The notes: generated by a model from the sequence alone, not told the origin. Positions 34,821 through 43,981 are shown, counted from the first letter of the stretch. The stretch is 49,086 bases of DNA from JAUXFS01 sp050329575 (GCA_050329575.1 JBHJOP010000018.1:1-49086); one strand, 5' to 3'. Numbers and translations: made by a program.

Positions 34821-34861
34821 TTCGGCACCGGCTGGCTCGGCATTGGCTGATTCGGCACTGG
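34817..34861. repeat. 15-bp tandem repeat, three copies
   Basis: Three adjacent 15-base units: CTGATTCGGCACCGG, CTGGCTCGGCATTGG and CTGATTCGGCACTGG. Units 1 and 3 differ at one base, unit 2 at three from unit 3. They fill the gap between the convergent stop codons at 34820 and 34888, and the first unit contains the TGA of the small gene. The phase of 15 means that reading through would give a five-residue peptide repeat (x-F-G-T-G type). Confidence 0.75.
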
Positions 34862-34887
34862 CGCGCCCGATCCGGGTGCGGGCCCTG

Positions 34888-37731
34888 TCACCGCGATCCG
34901 CCGCCGGCGGCCGGGGAGTCGGCGCCGGCCGATCGCGCCAATGCGGCGACGCGGTCCCGCAAGGCCAGAGCGATGCGAACGCTTTCGGCATCGTCGCCGT
35001 CCGGGCCCGCCAGCTCGCCGGCGGCGATCGGCGGCCCGAAGACGACGCGGAGCGGTCGCAGCCGCGGCCAGCGGCGGTGGCGCGGCAGCGCCTCGAAGCT
35101 CCCGGCGATGTAGATCGGAACCACCGGAACGCCGGTATCGGCGAGCAGCTTGCCGATACCCGGCAGGAACCGTTGCAGCTCGCCGTCGGGGGACCGCCAC
35201 GCCTCGGGAAACCACACCTGGACATGGCCACGGCCGAGGACCGCCTCGGCGATCGCCATGACGCTGCCGGGCCTGCGCTCGTCGACGGGATAGACATGAG
35301 CCGCCCGGCACAGCCAGCGGCCGGCCGCGGTCGAGAACAGGCGAACGACGTCGCCGGCCCAATAGGTGCGCCGTGCCACCGCGAGCGGCAACGCCGCCGC
35401 CAAAGCCAGGGGATCGAGGTCGCTCGCATGATTGGCGGCGAGCACGCAGGCGCCCGCGGCCGGCACCCGCTCCCGCCCCTCGACCCGCAGCCGGAACAGG
35501 ATCCGCATCACCAGGCGGTTGAGACCGTAGAGCGCGACGCCGGCGACGCGATGGGCGGGACCAACCGGCTTCAGCCACCGGGCCGCGCCGGCCTCGTCCG
35601 CGACCGGCGATGATCCCCCGCTCGCCCGATCGGCCGCCACCCCCGCCGCCGCGATCAGGTCGCCCACCGTCTCCACCCGGGCGATGTCGTCTTCCGTGAG
35701 GCGGATCCCGGTCCGCTTTTCGAGCTCGACGACAAACGTCATCCAGGCGAACGAGTCCATGCCGAGGTCGAGGGCGGGACTGGACTCCAGCGAGAGCGTC
35801 GCCTTCCCGCAGCGCTCGCCGAGCAGCCGCCAGACGTCCTTCGCCGGCGAGACGGCGAGGAGCGCCCGGTCGGCGGCGGTCGGGGCGGCGCGCGCCGTCC
35901 CTTCCCGGCCGGCGCGGGCCAGGTCGTAGAGCTGCGGCAACCGGAAGCGGCGGACCTTGCCGAGGCGGGTGCGCGGCAACGGGTCGCGCACCACCGCGAA
36001 ACCGGTCAGCCGCCGATGGGAGGGCAGGGTGTGGGCGACGCTGGTCAACGCCACCCGGACGGCGTCGTCGATCCTGGTGGCCCCGGCCTCGCGCAGCGCG
36101 GCCGGATCGGGACGCACCAGCGCCACCAGGCCGCCCGCCCGCTCGAACACCGCGATCTCGGCGACGAACGGATGGGCGCCGTATGCGTTCTCCAGCTCCT
36201 CGGGGTTGATGTTCTTGCCGCCGCCGAGAACGATCAGTTCCTTGGCGCGGCCGGTGACGGTGACGTAGCCGTCGTCGTCCAGACACCCGAGATCGCCGGT
36301 GCGAAACCATCCATCCGCGGTGAAGGCGTCGCGGTTGGCGTCGGGATTGTTGCGATAGCCGCCAAACACGGCGGGGCCGCACACCTGGATCTCACCGATG
36401 CCGGTCTCGTCGGCATCCGCGATCCGCAGCCGGCCGGACGTGATCGGTCGTCCCTCGCTGCCGAGGCGCTTGCGGTCGGGAACATTGGCGGTGAAGATCG
36501 ACGCCGTCTCCGCGAGTCCATAGCCCGACAGGACTTCCCAGCCGAGGGCCTCCAGCCTGACGATGGTCGCCGGCTCCAACCGGGCACCGCCGGACACCAG
36601 CAGCCGGACGTCGGGCCCGATGCGGCGGCGAACCGGCCGCAACAGGCGCCGGCCGAGGTCGATCCCGAGCCGGCGTCGCGCTGCCGCCGAGACCGCCATC
36701 AGGACCGCGAAGGCCGTCCGCGACGGCGCCCCCGCCGCCGCGGCCCGCGCCTCGACGCCCGCGAGCAGCGCCTCGTAGAGGCGGGGGACGCCGATGACGA
36801 CGGTGACGCCCGCCGTCTGCAAGGCATGAACGATCGCGGGCCCGGTCGCCGCCTCCGGCAGGACCACGGTCAGCCCGGCGGTCAACGCCGTGAGCACGCC
36901 GACCACCCACGGATAGACGTGGTGGAGGGGCAACGGCAGCAAGGCCCGGTCGCCGGGTGCGACGACGGCGAGCGCCGCGAGGGCGGTCACGTTGGCGGCG
37001 ATGTTGGCGTGGGAGAGATGGAACGCCTTCGCCGCGCCGGTCGTTCCGGAGGTGTAGAACAGCGACATCGGCCGGCCCGCATCCACCTCGGGCAGGGCGG
37101 CGGGATGGTCCGAGAGCAGACGGCGCCAGCCCGGAGCCCCGTCGTCCGACCCGTCGCGGTCGAGCCGGAACAGCCCCAACCCGCCGTCGGCCGGCAGACC
37201 GCGCAGCGCCTGAAGATGGTGGTCCACGGTGAAGACGATCCGGGCGCCGCTGTCGGTGACGATGGTCGCCGCCTCCCCATCGGCCGCCAGATCGTCGATC
37301 GGCACCACCGTCCCGCCGGCGGCGGCGATCGCCAGCCCGACGACGATCCACTCGGGCATGTTGGGCGCGACGATCGCCACTGGCTCGTCTTGACCGAGCC
37401 CCCTCTCCCGCAACCCCGCCGCCAGCCGCAAGGCGTGATCCGCGACCTGTCGGTAGGACCACTCGATCAGCCGGTCGGCGCAGACCGCCACCACCGCGGG
37501 ACGATCGCCGCGGCCCGCCATGTCGTCGAGCAGCCTGGGGATGCTCCAGTCTCGCACCGGCCCGAACGTCTCCGAATCTTCCGCCCGCGTCGGCCAATCT
37601 ATCCCATCCGCCGGGAGGTCGTCGCCTCTTTCGCGGCGATCGGCGACAACGAGCGGATTTCGGCGGCGGATTTGTGCACTGCAAAAACGCAACTTGACAC
37701 CGGCCTTCGTTGTGCGCACATCGAGGGACAT
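34888..37731 (-). CDS. Acyl-adenylating enzyme-ACP-PlsC acyltransferase three-domain fusion
   Basis: Encodes 947 residues from the ATG at 37731, which has AAGGAA six bases upstream. Residues about 60-600 are an AMP-binding acyl-CoA/acyl-ACP synthetase: FYTSGTTGAAK (225-235), SGYGLAETASIF, GWFRTGDLG and the catalytic Lys region RTRLGKVRRF (about 587-596). Residues about 630-700 are an acyl carrier domain with the pantetheine Ser in LDLGMDSFAW (S660). Residues about 715-930 are a PlsC-type acyltransferase: NHASDLDP with H768 and D773, and FPEAWRS where most have FPEGxRS. One protein could thus activate a fatty acid, hold it as a thioester and transfer it to a lysophospholipid or other acceptor, as in Aas-like salvage. 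It is divergent from the DHp-like gene. Confidence 0.92.
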   Translation of the reverse strand: MSLDVRTTKAGVKLRFCSAQIRRRNPLVVADRRERGDDLPADGIDWPTRAEDSETFGPVRDWSIPRLLDDMAGRGDRPAVVAVCADRLIEWSYRQVADHALRLAAGLRERGLGQDEPVAIVAPNMPEWIVVGLAIAAAGGTVVPIDDLAADGEAATIVTDSGARIVFTVDHHLQALRGLPADGGLGLFRLDRDGSDDGAPGWRRLLSDHPAALPEVDAGRPMSLFYTSGTTGAAKAFHLSHANIAANVTALAALAVVAPGDRALLPLPLHHVYPWVVGVLTALTAGLTVVLPEAATGPAIVHALQTAGVTVVIGVPRLYEALLAGVEARAAAAGAPSRTAFAVLMAVSAAARRRLGIDLGRRLLRPVRRRIGPDVRLLVSGGARLEPATIVRLEALGWEVLSGYGLAETASIFTANVPDRKRLGSEGRPITSGRLRIADADETGIGEIQVCGPAVFGGYRNNPDANRDAFTADGWFRTGDLGCLDDDGYVTVTGRAKELIVLGGGKNINPEELENAYGAHPFVAEIAVFERAGGLVALVRPDPAALREAGATRIDDAVRVALTSVAHTLPSHRRLTGFAVVRDPLPRTRLGKVRRFRLPQLYDLARAGREGTARAAPTAADRALLAVSPAKDVWRLLGERCGKATLSLESSPALDLGMDSFAWMTFVVELEKRTGIRLTEDDIARVETVGDLIAAAGVAADRASGGSSPVADEAGAARWLKPVGPAHRVAGVALYGLNRLVMRILFRLRVEGRERVPAAGACVLAANHASDLDPLALAAALPLAVARRTYWAGDVVRLFSTAAGRWLCRAAHVYPVDERRPGSVMAIAEAVLGRGHVQVWFPEAWRSPDGELQRFLPGIGKLLADTGVPVVPIYIAGSFEALPRHRRWPRLRPLRVVFGPPIAAGELAGPDGDDAESVRIALALRDRVAALARSAGADSPAAGGGSR

Positions 37732-37784
37732 CCGAGGTTCCTTGGGCAGGGACATCTGCGGCCTCGAGCAGTGAGGAGCCATCG

Positions 37785-38090
37785 ATGCGGACTTCCACCG
37801 TCGGCGACACCATCGAGCGGCCTGCGAGGGCGTGCCAGGCGTGTGTCGAGGACCACCTCAAGACCCCGGTGACGTCGATCCGTGCCGCGGCCGAGATCCT
37901 CCGCGACCACGCGGATGTGACCGGCGAGGAGCGCGACCGGTTCCTCGCCGCGATCATCGAGGACAGCCGTCGGTTGGAGGCGTTCGCGGAGCGGCTGGTG
38001 GCCGATGAGTCCACAGAACCCGCGGCCGGCGCCTTCGACCGCCGCCCCGCGCCGGCGCACGATCTCCGTCTCGACCGTTCAAGGGCCTGA
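37785..38090 (+). CDS. Stand-alone histidine-kinase dimerisation (HisKA-like) protein without ATPase domain
   Basis: Encodes 101 residues with a GAGGAG site before the ATG. Residues about 16-75 match a HisKA dimerisation domain: VEDHLKTPVTSIRAAAEILRD, here HLKTPVTSIRAAAEIL, then TGEERDRFLAAIIEDSRRLEAFAERLV. No HATPase domain follows; a Pro/Arg-rich tail ends the protein. The normal H-box is HELKTP; aligned on LKTP, the His position is D23 and the His (H24) is displaced by one. It may be a remnant of a kinase or a dimerising/adaptor protein. A TTGACA at 37694-37699 is a possible -35. It is divergent from the fusion enzyme and 68 bases before the antiporter. Confidence 0.7.
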   Translation: MRTSTVGDTIERPARACQACVEDHLKTPVTSIRAAAEILRDHADVTGEERDRFLAAIIEDSRRLEAFAERLVADESTEPAAGAFDRRPAPAHDLRLDRSRA

Positions 38091-38158
38091 ATTCGCCGGA
38101 CATTCCGATCGGCGGGGGTTAGGCTGGATCCTCCGGTCCGGAACCGGGGAGGGTTCGC

Positions 38159-40783
38159 GTGCTGGAGTTGACGACCGTCGTTCTGGTGATCGCCGGCCTG
38201 CTCGTCGTCATCGGCGTGCTGCAACCCCTGGCCGAGCGCTTGCGCATCCCGTCGACGGTGCTGCTGGCCGGAGTCGGCGTCGGTATCGGTACGCTGGCCT
38301 CCTTCCTTCTCTTTACGCCGCGCACCGATCGTTTCGACGAGATCGTGGCGCCGATCGTCAATCTTCCGCTCGGATCGGCGACCTTCCTCTACGTGTTCCT
38401 GCCGCTGCTCCTGTTCCAGACGGCGTTGACCATCGATGTCGCGCGGATGAAGCAGGATGCGGCGCCGGTCCTGCTGCTCGCCATCGTGGCGGTGATCGTC
38501 ACCACCATCGTCGTCGGCTTCGGCCTGTCATGGGTGTTCGCCGCGCCGCTGGTGGCCTGTCTCCTTCTCGGATCGGTGGTCGCGACCACCGATCCGGCCG
38601 CGGTGGTCGGGATCTTTCGCGACATCGGCGCACCGGCGCGCCTGTCCCGGCTGGTCGAGGGAGAGAGCCTCCTCAACGACGCCGCGGCCATCGTCCTGTT
38701 CGGGCTACTGCTCGGCATGCTGGTACGCGGCGAGCCGTTCGATCCCGTCGACGGCAGCACGCGGTTCGCGATCAGCTTCGCCGGCGGAACGGTGCTGGGG
38801 GTGCTGGCGGGCAAGCTTCTGATCATGGCGATCCGCCGACTCGACAACCTGAAGGCGGCGGAAACGACACTGACGCTCGCGGCCCCCTACATCGTGTACA
38901 TCGTCTGCGATCGGGTTCTGGACATCTCCGGCGTGGTCGCGGTGGTGTTCCTCGGCCTCTCCGTCAGCGCCTGGGGGAAGACCGCGTTCACCCCCGAGAA
39001 CTGGCAGCACCTGCACAACGTCTGGGAACAGATCGCGTTCTGGGCCGGATCGCTGGTGTTCGTTCTGGCGGCGATCGTGGTCCCGAAACTGGTCCCGGAT
39101 GTCGGCTTCGTGGAGGCCCTGATCGTCCTCTCGCTGGTGGTGGCGGCCCTGTTCGCCCGCGCCCTGGTGCTCTTTCTCCTTTTGCCGCTGCTCAGCCTGG
39201 CGAGGCTGACCAAGCCGGTTGGCTGGCAATACAAGACCGCCATCCTGTGGGGCGGCCTGCGCGGCGCCGTCACGCTCGCCCTCGCGCTGTCGGTCGTCGA
39301 GAATCCGGCACTCGAACCCGAGGTCAAACGGCTGGTTGCGGCGGGAGCGACCGGCTTCGTGCTGTTCACCCTGTTCGTCAACGGCACCACCTTGCGCAGC
39401 GTCATCCACAAGCTCCGGCTCGACCGGTTGACGCCGCGGGATCGGATCCTGCGCGACCACATCCTCGCCCTCTCTCTGGCCGGGGTCGGGCATTCGGTTC
39501 GCGCGGCGAGCGAACGGTACGGCATCCCGGCGCCCAGCGTGGCCCCGGTGCTGCGGCACTACGAGGATCGCATGCGCGACGTCGTCAGCGGGGGACAACT
39601 CCTCGCCGACGGCAGCTGGGAATCGCAGCCACCGATCGGCGAGCGCGAACGCCTGGCCATCGCACTGGTCGCGCTCGCCAACCGCGAGCGGGAACTGATC
39701 ATCCAGGAACATGGTCGGCAGACGACCTCACCGGCGGTGGCGGGGAGACTGCTCCGCCATGCCGAACGCATCGTCGAAGCGGCGCAAGGCCGTGGACGAC
39801 CCGGATACGGTCGGGTCGCCCGAGAAGTGCTCGCGTTTGGACCGGCGTTCTGGTTCGCCCATCGGGTGCACCGGTCGCTCGGCTTCGACGGGCTGCTGGC
39901 GAGGCAGTTGGAGCAGCGGTTCGAGATGCTGCAGGCGGTCGGCCTGGTCCTTGCCGAACTGCGCCGGTTCAGCGAGGTCAGGCTGGGGACGATCTTCGGC
40001 CCGCGGATCGCCCGGCTGACCGGGGAGATCATCCATCGTCGGGCGTGCGCCATCTCGGACGCCCTGGAGGCGTTGAAGCTGCAGTATCCGGCATTCGCGG
40101 AGTCGTTGGCGCACCGGTTCATCCTCAAGTTCGCGCTGCAGGAGGAGCTGAGCCGTTACGAAACCCTGCATGCCGAAGGGCTCCTGGGACGGGAGGTGTA
40201 CGACGATCTCAAGCGCAGCGACCTCGTGCAGCAGCGCCGGTTGGAGAGAGGGAAGAGGCCGCGTCTCGATCTCGGTCTCAAGATCCCGGAGATGGTCGGC
40301 AAGGTCGGGCTCTTCGCCGGGCTCGACGCGGCAGAACTGCGGCGGGTCGCGAGGCTGTTCCGGTCGCGGCTCGCCGTGCCGGGGGAATACATCGTCCGCC
40401 GCGGCGACCCGGGCGATCGGCTCTACTTCGTCTCCTCCGGGGCGCTGGAAGTCCGCTTCCCGGGCCACGCCATCCGCCGCGGACGAGGCGATTTCTTCGG
40501 TGAACTCGCGATGTTCACCGGTCGGCGGCGAACGGCCGACGTCGTCGCTCTCGGTTACTGCGATCTCCTGACGTTGGAGCAGGCCAAGCTCGACAAGTTC
40601 CTCCGCATCCATCCCGACATCAAGTCGCACATCGAGGAGGTGGCGAAGGAGCGGCTGGAACTCCTCGGCGCGGTGATCGAGACGAAGGCGGACGACGGGA
40701 GCCCGCCGGCCGCCGGGGACCGGCCGCCCGGCACCTCGCCCGACCCGGACCCCGGCGCCGAAGACCGGACGCCGGGCGGCTGA
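38159..40783 (+). CDS. CPA1-family Na+(K+)/H+ antiporter fused to a cyclic-nucleotide-binding domain
   Basis: Encodes 874 residues from a GTG preceded by GGGGAGGG. Residues 1-410 are an NhaP/NHE-type membrane domain of about 12 helices, with the ion-site region SVVATTDPAAVVGIFRDIG and GESLLNDAAAIVLF, and GGLRGAVTLALALSV. A long cytoplasmic helical region follows (about 420-710). Residues about 715-840 are a cNMP-binding domain: VPGEYIVRRGDPGDRLYFV and the phosphate cassette FFGELAMFTGRRRTADV with its Arg. The plan recalls animal sperm NHE (SLC9C) but has no voltage sensor. The tail is acidic/Pro-rich. Gating by cAMP/cGMP is inferred; a class III cyclase lies at 5441-6577. Confidence 0.92.
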   Translation: MLELTTVVLVIAGLLVVIGVLQPLAERLRIPSTVLLAGVGVGIGTLASFLLFTPRTDRFDEIVAPIVNLPLGSATFLYVFLPLLLFQTALTIDVARMKQDAAPVLLLAIVAVIVTTIVVGFGLSWVFAAPLVACLLLGSVVATTDPAAVVGIFRDIGAPARLSRLVEGESLLNDAAAIVLFGLLLGMLVRGEPFDPVDGSTRFAISFAGGTVLGVLAGKLLIMAIRRLDNLKAAETTLTLAAPYIVYIVCDRVLDISGVVAVVFLGLSVSAWGKTAFTPENWQHLHNVWEQIAFWAGSLVFVLAAIVVPKLVPDVGFVEALIVLSLVVAALFARALVLFLLLPLLSLARLTKPVGWQYKTAILWGGLRGAVTLALALSVVENPALEPEVKRLVAAGATGFVLFTLFVNGTTLRSVIHKLRLDRLTPRDRILRDHILALSLAGVGHSVRAASERYGIPAPSVAPVLRHYEDRMRDVVSGGQLLADGSWESQPPIGERERLAIALVALANRERELIIQEHGRQTTSPAVAGRLLRHAERIVEAAQGRGRPGYGRVAREVLAFGPAFWFAHRVHRSLGFDGLLARQLEQRFEMLQAVGLVLAELRRFSEVRLGTIFGPRIARLTGEIIHRRACAISDALEALKLQYPAFAESLAHRFILKFALQEELSRYETLHAEGLLGREVYDDLKRSDLVQQRRLERGKRPRLDLGLKIPEMVGKVGLFAGLDAAELRRVARLFRSRLAVPGEYIVRRGDPGDRLYFVSSGALEVRFPGHAIRRGRGDFFGELAMFTGRRRTADVVALGYCDLLTLEQAKLDKFLRIHPDIKSHIEEVAKERLELLGAVIETKADDGSPPAAGDRPPGTSPDPDPGAEDRTPGG

Positions 40784-40854
40784 GGCATGGGCGGCCGGGC
40801 GAGCGGCATCGGGCCGTCCGTCGGGCACATCAGCGGATAAGGGGGGAATCGACC

Positions 40855-41328
40855 ATGGACGATATCGCCATCGCACGCGCCCTGCACGTCGCCGGCGTGG
40901 TGCTCTGGATCGGCGGCGTCGCGTTCGTGACCACCGTCCTGCTTCCCGCCGTCCGCCGAATGACGTCACCCGAGGAGCGGGTGGCGTTCTTCGAGGCGAT
41001 CGAACGGCGCTTCGCGTGGCAGGCGCGGGCGACCACCGTGCTGGTCGGCGCCACCGGCTTCTACATCACCGCGGTCTGGGACCTCTGGGATCGGTTCCTC
41101 GACGCCGGCTATTGGTGGATGCACGCGATGGTGCTGGTGTGGGCGATCTTCACCGCCATGCTGTTCGTCGCCGAACCGCTGTTCCTCGATCGCTGGTTTC
41201 GGCGCGCCGCCCGGCAGCGCCCCGAGGCGACGTTCCGGCTGATCGAGCACCTGCACTGGCTGTTGCTGACCCTCAGCCTGGTCGCTGTCGTCGGCGCCAC
41301 CGCCGGCAGCCACGGTCCGGGTTTCTAG
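40855..41328 (+). CDS. Four-helix membrane protein (CopD-like)
   Basis: Encodes 157 residues after a strong AAGGGGGG site. Four transmembrane helices are visible (about residues 8-30, 57-75, 84-105, 127-148). Conserved His occur near helix ends (ARALHVAGVVLWIGG, WMHAMVLVW, IEHLHWLLL), as in CopD-type copper resistance and related haem-binding membrane proteins. The precise function is unknown. Its TAG stop overlaps the stop of the convergent feoC in the palindrome CTAG (41325-41328). Confidence 0.78.
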   Translation: MDDIAIARALHVAGVVLWIGGVAFVTTVLLPAVRRMTSPEERVAFFEAIERRFAWQARATTVLVGATGFYITAVWDLWDRFLDAGYWWMHAMVLVWAIFTAMLFVAEPLFLDRWFRRAARQRPEATFRLIEHLHWLLLTLSLVAVVGATAGSHGPGF

Positions 41329-41573
41329 CCTCGATCGGGTTGCGGTTTCGCCTCGGGCGGCGGTTCGACCCACTCGTAGAACTCGATGTCGGCGGCCGCA
41401 CAACTCACGCATCCCCGACAACCGGCGCCGGCCGTCCGACGCACCCGGCCCTTGCGGACCCAGAGCTCCAGCATCGGCCGCAGGGCGTCCGGGTCGGTCG
41501 AGAACCGGCGGGCGAGTTCGGTCAGCGACGCGCGCTGGCAGCGGGCCAGATGGCTCTTGAGCTCGGTCAGCAC
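41325..41573 (-). CDS. feoC: FeoC-like iron transport accessory protein
   Basis: Encodes 82 residues from a GTG at 41573. A winged helix (LTELKSHLARCQRASLTELARRFSTDPDALRPMLELWVRKG) is followed by a Cys cluster, GCRGCVSC, matching the FeoC wing that can bind Fe-S. It is the last gene of the feo operon, 38 bases after feoB. The length and position are as in gammaproteobacterial FeoC, which stabilises FeoB. The long frame upstream through feoB is a shadow. The stop codon overlaps that of the convergent membrane-protein gene. Confidence 0.85.
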   Translation of the reverse strand: MLTELKSHLARCQRASLTELARRFSTDPDALRPMLELWVRKGRVRRTAGAGCRGCVSCAAADIEFYEWVEPPPEAKPQPDRG

Positions 41574-41611
41574 GGCGATCTCCCTCGGCTCCGCGGCTGG
41601 GCGGCGGTGGG

Positions 41612-43951
41612 TCAGGTTCCCGGCACGATCACCGGCCGCGCCGGCGCCTCGCGCCGACCGGCGTAGCGCATGCCCGCCACCGCCGCTGCGACGAGCGCCA
41701 GCATGCCGGCGATCCACAGGCTGGACGCGGTCGGGTTTCGCGTGAACGTCGCGCCCTGGTAGAACAGCACCGCCGACGCATAGCCGACCATCGTCGTCCA
41801 ACCGCAGACGAACAGCGTCCACTGCAGGTTCGTCTCGCGGTAGACCGCCGCGATCGCCGCCGCACACGGCATGTAGAGCAGCACCAGGAGCAGGTAGGCG
41901 AAGGCGCCGACCGCACCGTCGAACCGCGCCGCCATCGCCGCGAAGGTGGCGACAGAGACCTCCTGTTGTTCGGCGGCGCTCTCGACCGATGCGACATCGC
42001 CGATCCCGAGGCCGAGCGGGTCGGAAAAGGTGTCGAGGGCGTCGGCGAGATTGGCGGGGATGGTGGCGAAGGCCGCGCGTACACCGTCCCAGACGTCGAA
42101 ACCGGCATCGTCCCCGGCATCGTCCCCGGCGGCGTCCGCGGTGCCGGCGTCGCTCTTGCCGAGGGCGGTGTAGAGGGCGTCGAGCGTACCGACCACCGCC
42201 TCCTTGGCGAGGATGCCGGTGAAGATGCCGACGGTGGCCGGCCAGTTGTCTTCGCTGATCCCCATCGGCGCGAACACCGGGACCATGCTGCGACCGATGG
42301 CGGCGAGAACCGAGTCCTCGCTGTCCTCGTTGCCGAAGCTGCCGTCGGCTCCCCAGGAGTTCAGGAAGGCGATGACGACGACGACCCCGACGATGACCTT
42401 GCCGGCGCGCCAGACGAACGACCTCAGGCGATCCCAGGTCCGGAGCAGCACGCTGCTCACGGTCGGCAGGTGATAGGGCGGCAGCTCCATGATGAACGGC
42501 GACGTCTCCCCCTTGAGGAGGGTGTTCTTCAGGGCGAGCCCGGTCAGCACCGCGACGGCGATGCCGAGGAGGTAGAGCGAGAACACCATGTTCTGCCCGC
42601 CGATCGGGAAAAAGGCGGCGGCGAACAGGGCATAGACCGGCAGCCGGGCGCCGCAGGACATGAACGGCGCCATCATCATCGTCATCGTCCGGTCGCGCTG
42701 GTTCTCCAGCGTGCGCGACGCCATGATCGCCGGCACGTTGCAGCCGAAGCCGACGATCAGCGGCACGAACGATTTGCCCGGCAGGCCGACGGTCCGCATG
42801 AAGCGGTCCATGACGAACGCGGCGCGCGCCATGTAGCCGGAATCCTCGAGCAGCGACAGGAACAGGAACAGGAACCCGATGACCGGGATGAAGGTGGCGA
42901 CCGTCTGAACGCCGCCGCCGACGCCGCTGGCGAGCAGCGTCGTCAGCCAGTCGGGGCTGCCGAGCGCCGCGAGCGCCGCTCCAAAGCCGTCGACGAACAC
43001 GGTGCCGAACAGGATGTCGAAGAAATCGATGAAGGCGCCACCGATGTTGATGGTGAACATGAACATCGCGTACATCACGACGAGAAAGATCGGGATGCCG
43101 AGCGCCCGGTTGAGCACCACCCGGTCGATGCGATCCGACAGGGTCTTGCCGATCTCGCCGGTCCGCGTCAGCACGTCGCCGACGATGCCGTGGACCCAGG
43201 CGTAGCGACCGGCGGCGATCAGGATGTCCGGATCCTCCCCCGATTGGTCCCGGATGCGGCCCCTGAGCGCCGTCAGCGTCGCCGCTGCCCCCTGCGGCGC
43301 CAGGCGCTGCGCGCCGGCATCGCCTTCGAGCAGCCGGACGGCGAGCCAGCGCCGGTCGCCGGAACCCGCGACGACCGCTGCGAGATCGCGCACCGCATCC
43401 TCGACGGCCGCGGGATAGCGGAGGTCGGCCGGCGCCGCGATCGGGCTCGCGACCGCCGCGGCGATCTCCACCTTGAGGGCTTCGAGGCCGTGTTTCCGGG
43501 TCGCCACCAGGGGCACGACCGGACAGCCGAGGCGGCGGGCGAGACGGTCGATGTCGATCCGCGCCCGCCGTTCCTGGGCGATGTCCATCATGTTGAGGGC
43601 GACCACCATCGGCAGCCCCATCTCGCGGATCTGGGCGGTGAGATAGAGATTCCGCTCCAGGTTCGAGGCATCGACGATGTTGACGATCAGTCGCGCCTCG
43701 CCGGAGGCCAGGAAATCCTGGGCGACCCGTTCGTCGAGGGCGCGATCCTCGTCGGGTGTGCCGAGCGCGTAGACGCCCGGCAGGTCGACCACCTCGAAGA
43801 CGGTCGCCGCGTGGTCGAACCGTCCGGTCTTCTTCTCGACCGTGACTCCCGGCCAGTTGCCGACCTTCTGGCGGGCCCCGGTCAGGACGTTGAACAGCGT
43901 CGTCTTGCCGCAGTTGGGATTGCCGACCAGCGCGATGACCGTCGCCGTCAT
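41612..43951 (-). CDS. feoB: Ferrous iron transporter FeoB
   Basis: Inner-membrane Fe(II) transporter with an N-terminal G-protein domain; 779 residues. Nucleotide motifs: G1 GNPNCGKTTLF (residues 10-20), NWPGVTVEKK, G3 DLPGVYAL and G4 NMMD. A GDI helical domain follows. The membrane part begins near IFLVVMYAMFMFTINIGGAF and has the two Gate motifs, with conserved Cys in FGCNVPAIMASRTLENQRDR and MSCGARLPVY. The ATG has AGGGGAGGGG upstream. It lies 30 bases after feoA and before feoC. An acidic insertion (AGDDAGDDAGFD) lies in the periplasmic or loop region near residue 610. Confidence 0.96.
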   Translation of the reverse strand: MTATVIALVGNPNCGKTTLFNVLTGARQKVGNWPGVTVEKKTGRFDHAATVFEVVDLPGVYALGTPDEDRALDERVAQDFLASGEARLIVNIVDASNLERNLYLTAQIREMGLPMVVALNMMDIAQERRARIDIDRLARRLGCPVVPLVATRKHGLEALKVEIAAAVASPIAAPADLRYPAAVEDAVRDLAAVVAGSGDRRWLAVRLLEGDAGAQRLAPQGAAATLTALRGRIRDQSGEDPDILIAAGRYAWVHGIVGDVLTRTGEIGKTLSDRIDRVVLNRALGIPIFLVVMYAMFMFTINIGGAFIDFFDILFGTVFVDGFGAALAALGSPDWLTTLLASGVGGGVQTVATFIPVIGFLFLFLSLLEDSGYMARAAFVMDRFMRTVGLPGKSFVPLIVGFGCNVPAIMASRTLENQRDRTMTMMMAPFMSCGARLPVYALFAAAFFPIGGQNMVFSLYLLGIAVAVLTGLALKNTLLKGETSPFIMELPPYHLPTVSSVLLRTWDRLRSFVWRAGKVIVGVVVVIAFLNSWGADGSFGNEDSEDSVLAAIGRSMVPVFAPMGISEDNWPATVGIFTGILAKEAVVGTLDALYTALGKSDAGTADAAGDDAGDDAGFDVWDGVRAAFATIPANLADALDTFSDPLGLGIGDVASVESAAEQQEVSVATFAAMAARFDGAVGAFAYLLLVLLYMPCAAAIAAVYRETNLQWTLFVCGWTTMVGYASAVLFYQGATFTRNPTASSLWIAGMLALVAAAVAGMRYAGRREAPARPVIVPGT

Positions 43952-43981
43952 GGGCGTGCCCCTCCCCTTCTCGGTTTGTCG

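Noticed and set aside
36016..37872. 618-codon plus-strand frame opposite the ligase-ACP-PlsC fusion
   Set aside because: The minus-strand frame has AMP-binding, ACP and acyltransferase motifs in order; the opposite one has none.
37785..38090. A complete sensor histidine kinase
   Set aside because: No HATPase motifs (N, G1, G2 boxes) occur in any frame downstream before the antiporter; only the dimerisation domain is present.
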